This document shows, one piece after another, positions 57,981-64,000 of a stretch of DNA of 64,000 bases (its first letter is position 1; each line of letters begins with the position of its first letter). This DNA comes from Gigaspora margarita. Taxonomy: Eukaryota > Glomeromycota > Glomeromycetes > Diversisporales > Gigasporaceae. The stretch lies in contig WTPW01000998.1 of assembly GCA_009809945.1 (NCBI GenBank), positions 158,381 through 222,380 on the forward strand, in the 5' to 3' direction. A program made the translations under genes and the position numbers. The notes under the pieces are model-generated. The model was not told where the DNA came from, made no database searches, and saw nothing but the letters and a program-made list of their open reading frames with translations.

Positions 57981-58341
57981 CCACAACTTATAGTTTTAAT
58001 TATGCGAAACTAATATTAGCACAGTATTTATTTAAGCTTCCAATAGTTTTTGAATTACTTTAGTATCAATTTGTATATAATTTTTTAAGCAATTACAAAA
58101 TTTATTTTTTTTTGAATCAAAATGTTTGCTGGGTAGATAGATTGATAATTACTAATTATTAAAGACCATTCTGAAAGAATTTCAAAAAGCCTAAAGAATA
58201 TGTTACTAACTATTTGTGTTTGTTTAAACTGTACAATCACAGACTAATAAAAACTTAATAAGTACATAAGTAAAATATGTATACATAAGTAGAACATCAT
58301 ACAAGTGTAATTTATATGAATGAATTAATTACTATTATTTA

Positions 58342-59556
58342 TTATCCCTTAAACTGTAAGCAATTCCAGAAAAATTGCTATGGTGGCAGTGGCTTTAAAC
58401 CTCCAATCACGTGACTTTGTTCACTTTTCATGTGATATTAGTATATCCAATCAAAATGCGCAGTTGGCTCATTTTTTTTTTTAGAGAGTGCTTTTGCTTT
58501 TATTTAGAAAGTAATTTTATTCTTTAAAGAGAGATTTTATTTTTTTATTTTTCTGTTAAATAGAAATAATAAATAGTAATAATGCTTTCCTATTTTTTTT
58601 TGCTTCCTCTTTTTTTTTTTTTTTAGGGAGTGACTTTTTTTTGAGACCAAAATTTTTCGTGACAGCCCAAATTGTTGTGTCACGTGATCATAATGCTGCA
58701 TTCTGATTGGGTTAAATTAAAAACATATACGTTCATATTTTTACAATTTACTAATAAATTGTTAATTTTTAAAAGCCTACTGCTCCACCAATTTAGCTTT
58801 AAATTAAAATCTAAACCACAAGTTTTATTCTTTAGGTCATAAAGAACAAAACTTGTGGATTAGTTTTACATTTTATAAATTTTTAAAAGAGGAGTAGTAT
58901 TTTTTGTAAAGCTATTTTTTATGGAGATTTAAAGCCACTGGCACCATATAAATATGCTTATGATCTATATTTTTTAAAACTTAAAATATTTAATTAAAAA
59001 TTTTTTTGATAATATTTGAAAATAAGGATTATATTATAGTAGTATTTAATTTTATGTTATAAAAAAAAAAGTTTAAGTTGCTTATAAGCTAAAAATAGAT
59101 AAATTTTAAAAAATTTATTAGCCAAAAAAATTATTTGCTTATTCTAGGCAAACTCTATAAATATTAGCTCTAGCTCTCTGTTCTAATACAATATTGTAGT
59201 TTATAAAAAGGATTACAACTTTAATTATTGCAACTTTTGTGATTTACTTGTAAAAATTAGGACTTTAATTAGAAGTAAAATTTTTTTTATAGACGGGAAA
59301 ATATAAAATTTAAAAAAATCTAAAGAAAAGCTTTATAGTAAAAATTTTAAATTAAAATCTTCAAACTTTTATTACTTTAAAGTTTATTAATAATTTTAAA
59401 AAATTTTTGTAATAAAGTTTATAAAATATATTTTAAAAAAAATATTCTATAAATAAAGTATACCCCATATTCTTAATAAACTTTTTTTTATTTAAAAAAT
59501 TGTAAATATGTTTAAAAATTCTAGGCAAATTTGCCTGGAATACAGTTTAAGGGATA
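58342..59556. mobile_element. Outer TIR element with a second one nested inside
   Basis: TTATCCCTTAAACTGTA at the left matches TACAGTTTAAGGGATAA at the right. The interior is non-coding apart from the nested element. Confidence 0.75.
58381..58946. mobile_element. Nested TIR element
   Basis: TGGTGGCAGTGGCTTTAAAC and its right counterpart TTTAAAGCCACTGGCACCA. Contains CACGTGA words, but no ORF. Confidence 0.8.
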
Positions 59557-59859
59557 ACAAATAAAGATTAGCATTATGGGAAAATATACTAAAATTAAAC
59601 TACTTTTATCAACTTCTAGAGGAAAGAGAGTGTAATATAAAACACTAAATCCAGTTGGTCTTGTCTTAATTAGTACAATTCTGAAAGACAATAATAAAAA
59701 AAAACTTTATTTATAGTGATTGTCACACACTTTAATCAAGACAAAAACCTGTTAAAGTGATGTTTGGTAATCAATTATTCTCACTTAGATTCTTTTTGTT
59801 TAATTTGTTTTATTTCTCATTTTGGAGTCATATCAGCAGATCAGCGTAATTGGATCTTT

Positions 59860-60305
59860 TTTTGATAAACTATTACACAAAAATTTGCTCCTAAGTAATG
59901 TTGAAAAACTAACAAATGAAGTACTTGTTGCAACTAACAAAAGAGCTTTTTGACATCTATACAATTTAAAAAACCAATAAAATCCAATAAAAGAGCTATG
60001 CTAAGCTGTAAAAAGAAGTACTTTTACCGTTTGTTGAAATACTCAGGTGTTTTAGGATGGGTTGGGCATTGAAAGATGGGTTGGTAACTATCAAGGGTAA
60101 ATTCAGAAGCGAATTTTCAAAAAAATGGGCTTTTTAATATACTTTTGGCTTATAATTAAATACATGAATTTCATAATTTTCTACGTATTTAATTATAAAT
60201 ACAAAGCTGGTTAAAAAGACCATTTTTGTGAAAACTCACTTTGTAATAAATTTTTGTGTAAAATTTTTGATAATCCTCAATCATGATTGGTCGAGCTGAT
60301 ATGTT
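59860..60305 (-). repeat. Partial inverted copy of the 10.45-10.86 kb repeat
   Basis: Matches, in reverse, the 10450-10860 block of the duplication: GTACTTTTACCGTTTGTTGA, TTTTAGGATGGGTTG and ACTTGTTGCAACTAACAAA. Shows that this part of the duplication is itself a dispersed repeat. Confidence 0.8.
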
Positions 60306-60469
60306 ACGGCAATCCACTGATATGGTTCTAACTATATAAACACAGATAGGTGTTTTCTTCTGCTGATCGAGCAACCTATACAGCTTTTTTAGCATTGTAC
60401 AATATTCTATTTGCTTTTCTTTATGACTGTTATACTGACAGGTCATTAAGAACTTTATACCAATGACTG

Positions 60470-60847
60470 TTGTTTCAGCAGGCCATACCTTTGAACCAAA
60501 ATCATATAACTGTCATCCAAACAGATCATAAGGTCACAAAAACTATATACATATATTACTGTTGTCTGACAGGTCATATTACAAAACAAACTTGTAAATC
60601 ATGCCCAATTTTACTCTATATGACTATCATCCCAACAGGCCATCCAGTAATACCATATTGGCAAGGAGGAGGGGATGATATAACCAGAACTAATGTTAGG
60701 TTTATAGAAGAAACAAGGTTAATTCACCAACATATGTATATACTCAGAACAATATCTATCATTATTTCATACTTACACATACTGACCGATTATTCAATTC
60801 TTATCTCATACACATACTATACACAATACTTCAAATGTTTAGAGTAA
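60470..60847 (+). repeat. Degenerate ACTGT..CAACAGGCCAT repeat with an open frame
   Basis: Words such as GACTGTTGTTTCAGCAGGCC, CTGTCATCCAAACAGATCAT and CATCCCAACAGGCCATCC recur four times at 40-65 bp. The 125-codon frame over them (MFQQAIPLNQNH..) has no recognised domain, and its C-terminal half is unremarkable. Probably not a gene. Confidence 0.45.
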
Positions 60848-60849
60848 AA

Positions 60850-62600
60850 ATTACTATATACTTACTTAATCTTGATCGATCCACTGATTAATCAAATGAT
60901 CGAATATGTAATTATAACTAGGTAAGTCACATACCTGATTTGAGCTAATTTGAGCCAAAAACTGCCTTGATACTTACATATTAAGCAGTTTTTAACTTTA
61001 TTAAACATTATGAAAATATATAATGAGATTATGCTCTACTTCACTACTTTCTCTTCTACTTTGCCATATTTTGTGCTCTTTTCAATTTTACTATATACCA
61101 ATAAACACACTTCACTTTTATGCTCCTTTTTTAATTTGGCTACTATATGTTCATGTGGTATTGTCACATGATAAAGAAAAAATGAGAATTGAAAAGTACA
61201 AGCCCATACTATAGTGTAGTGCATTCTATAATTTTGTTTTTTTTTTTTGACTCATGCTATAGTATTGTATGTTAATCTTATTGTGCTTAACAACTAGCTG
61301 AGTAGTAGGTACAATAGATACAACAAATACTACAGACTTGTAGATAGAGAGGTAGTTCAAGCACAAAGAAGCCAAATTGTAATCAGGCAGTAAAAAGAAA
61401 ATGAACAAGTCAAATATAGTAAGAAAGCACTAAAACTTCCACATGTATCTTTATAATCTCTATTACATGCACTGACCTGCATATTCATAGCCTTAATCAT
61501 ATAAATACCTTACTCACATGCATACAAACATATGCATATATCTATTGTTTTCATAAATGCCTCAATTTTATAACAATTCATATAATGCATTTAAACCAAA
61601 ATTCATTGTAAGCTACAAATGCCTATAAGAAAATGTATTATAAAGGTACAGGTTAGTAGTGCAAAGGCATAAATTAGTAGTACTAATTAAACCCTGATTT
61701 TGTATATAGGAAGCTTGAATTGGCACAAACTGTATACCTGTACTAACTAGACTATTAATGACTTAGGTTTTGCAATACTTAACTTGTCAAAATAGCACAG
61801 ATTTGTTACAGTTATTAATGTGAAATAACATACTATATTATTGTGATAAAAAAAAAATACATACAATTAGATTACATAAATTTATATTAACAATCAATAT
61901 AATATAAACAAACTAACTGTACATGTATCAAAATTTTGTAAAAAATTTTTTTGTTAAGACACCTAGAGCAGTTTCATTAGTAAAATTGCTATATGAGATA
62001 TTGCAACTTTTTAAAAAAAATTGTGTATTAATTTATGCTCTTCGTAAAATAAACCAACATGTACTACCTTTGACACATATTATTCTGTAAAATAAAGATA
62101 TCATTATATATAATGTGACATAAACTCTACTACTTTTTACCATGTCATTCCATCAATACTCCTGTACATATCACTCAACTGTACCATTTCGTGAACTACT
62201 TTTTTATAGGACTAGTGATTCTCACGATAATAACCGTAACATAACTTTTTCAATGCCTACAAAATTACAACAATTAGGTTTTAAATTCCATATACAATAT
62301 TTATAAAAAAAAACTTTTTAAACTTTAAAATTTTATAAACTATAATCTTATTTATTATACTTTAATATACTGCATATAAACAAAAATTTTGCTTCTTGCA
62401 ATTTAGCTGCACCTTTAGTTTTTTTTTAAATTTTTTTTAGAAATATATTATTTTGAGCAAGTGTATTGTAACACACCTCATAGATCTGGTATAACATAAA
62501 ATCAAAACAATAAATAAAAGCTTGTTAGTTTAGAGTTAGGGTCAGGATCAAGTTAGGGTTTGAGTAAAAACTTTAGCAAAAGATTCTGACCCAAAATTTG
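60850..62600. other. Non-coding interval
   Basis: No recognised gene, RNA or repeat. Short open frames at 61023-61224 overlap on both strands and look like chance. Confidence 0.6.
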
Positions 62601-62769
62601 GTTAGGAATTTTTTTTGTTAGAATGTAAAGAGAGGTTTCATAAGCAAAATTATAAGCTACAAGTGATTTTTAAAATATTACTATTTTTTTTGATTTTGCA
62701 TTACACCTGATTTTACAATCTGATTGGCTGATAATGTGAATGCACTACAGTGCATATGCACTAAATTAC

Positions 62770-63105
62770 ATAGCTCTTTTTTTATTATTTATTTTTTTTT
62801 TATTTTTTTTTAATGCTTTTTTTATTTTAAACTTTTTATTTTTTTATTTTTTTTATTATTTTTTTTATTTTAAATTTTTTTTTACTTTATATATTTATTT
62901 TATTTTTATTTAATTTTAATTTGTTTTTTATGAATTTTTTTTTAATTTTTATTATTTTTTTCATTTTTTCTTTTTAATTTTTCTTTAATTTTTAATTTTT
63001 TTTTATTTTTTTTAATTTTTTTTAAATTTTTTTAAATTTTTTAATTTGATTTTTCTATTTTTATAATTTTTTTAATAAAAAAAAACATAACATTTTTTTA
63101 TTAAA
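62770..63105 (+). repeat. Poly(T)-rich strand-asymmetric tract
   Basis: About 330 bases, almost all T with scattered A on this strand, changing into the 21-bp repeat that follows. Confidence 0.9.
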
Positions 63106-63341
63106 TTTTTTATTTTTTATTTAAATTTTTTATTTTTTAAAAAAAATTTTTATTTTTTTATTTAAATTTTTTATTTTTTTATTTAAATTTTTTATTTTTT
63201 TATTTAAATTTTTTATTTTTTTATTTAAATTTTTTATTTTTTTATTTAAATTTTTTATTTTTTTATTTAAATTTTTTATTTTTTTATTTAAATTTTTTAT
63301 TTTTTTATTTAAATTTTTTATTTTTTTATTTAAATTTTTTA
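63106..63341 (+). repeat. 21-bp minisatellite ending at the gap
   Basis: ATTTAAATTTTTTATTTTTTT repeats without interruption about eight times, after a few imperfect units, and runs straight into the N run. Confidence 0.95.
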
Positions 63342-64000
63342 NNNNNNNNNNNNNNNNNNNNNNNNNNNNNNNNNNNNNNNNNNNNNNNNNNNNNNNNNNN
63401 NNNNNNNNNNNNNNNNNNNNNNNNNNNNNNNNNNNNNNNNNNNNNNNNNNNNNNNNNNNNNNNNNNNNNNNNNNNNNNNNNNNNNNNNNNNNNNNNNNNN
63501 NNNNNNNNNNNNNNNNNNNNNNNNNNNNNNNNNNNNNNNNNNNNNNNNNNNNNNNNNNNNNNNNNNNNNNNNNNNNNNNNNNNNNNNNNNNNNNNNNNNN
63601 NNNNNNNNNNNNNNNNNNNNNNNNNNNNNNNNNNNNNNNNNNNNNNNNNNNNNNNNNNNNNNNNNNNNNNNNNNNNNNNNNNNNNNNNNNNNNNNNNNNN
63701 NNNNNNNNNNNNNNNNNNNNNNNNNNNNNNNNNNNNNNNNNNNNNNNNNNNNNNNNNNNNNNNNNNNNNNNNNNNNNNNNNNNNNNNNNNNNNNNNNNNN
63801 NNNNNNNNNNNNNNNNNNNNNNNNNNNNNNNNNNNNNNNNNNNNNNNNNNNNNNNNNNNNNNNNNNNNNNNNNNNNNNNNNNNNNNNNNNNNNNNNNNNN
63901 NNNNNNNNNNNNNNNNNNNNNNNNNNNNNNNNNNNNNNNNNNNNNNNNNNNNNNNNNNNNNNNNNNNNNNNNNNNNNNNNNNNNNNNNNNNNNNNNNNNN
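63342..64000. other. Assembly gap (659 N to window end)
   Basis: Undetermined bases beginning inside the 21-bp repeat. Confidence 0.99.

Noticed and set aside
61023..61224. Overlapping 62-63 codon ORFs on both strands
   Set aside because: No domain, no splice support and mutually antisense; judged chance.

Overview
The window looks like AT-rich (well over 70 % by eye), repeat-dominated nuclear DNA of a eukaryote. The best guess is an arbuscular mycorrhizal fungus (Glomeromycotina, Rhizophagus-like). Genes have small exons separated by GT..AG introns. The recognisable families are a DHA1/QDR-like major facilitator transporter, BTB-BACK-TLDc, ZMYM2-like/DUF3504 tyrosine recombinase, C2H2 zinc finger and MULE transposase, and from memory all are multi-copy in those fungi. 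The taxon is an inference; no rRNA or barcode gene is present.

Layout. 0.4-1.6 kb: decayed multi-exon gene. 2.6-4.2 kb: minus-strand zinc-finger gene with an adjacent set of exons. 4.75-5.69 kb: a 0.94-kb palindromic array. 6.6-11.5 kb: first copy of a segmental duplication, with a six-exon MFS transporter whose first exon is cut. 11.8-12.6 kb: possible small secreted protein next to a 157-bp tandem duplication. 12.7-13.9 kb: BTB-BACK-TLDc pseudogene. 15.8-18.5 kb: diverged tandem repeats. 18.7-32.2 kb: nested repeats with palindromic satellite arrays, a Tc1/mariner-like relic, an 888-base gap with mirror-image flanks and two tRNA-headed retroelements. 33.6-34.5 kb: hAT-like element. 35.0-36.1 kb: MULE transposase pseudogene. 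36.1-46.8 kb: second copy of the duplication, with an intact 477-aa MFS transporter and a disrupted tyrosine-recombinase gene. 47-64 kb: almost gene-free, with many small TIR elements, a third tRNA-headed element, a 3-kb TIR element made of palindromic satellites, and a terminal gap.

The only gene that is complete and intact as read is the MFS transporter at 36.8-38.7 kb. Its 6.6-9.2 kb paralogue is nearly identical but has lost its original start. The rest of the coding content is pseudogenes, relics or weak models, so no pathway is encoded. The region is best read as a repeat sink. Its most unusual trait is how much of it is self-complementary: hairpins from about 24 bp to about 0.9 kb, nested and arranged in arrays.
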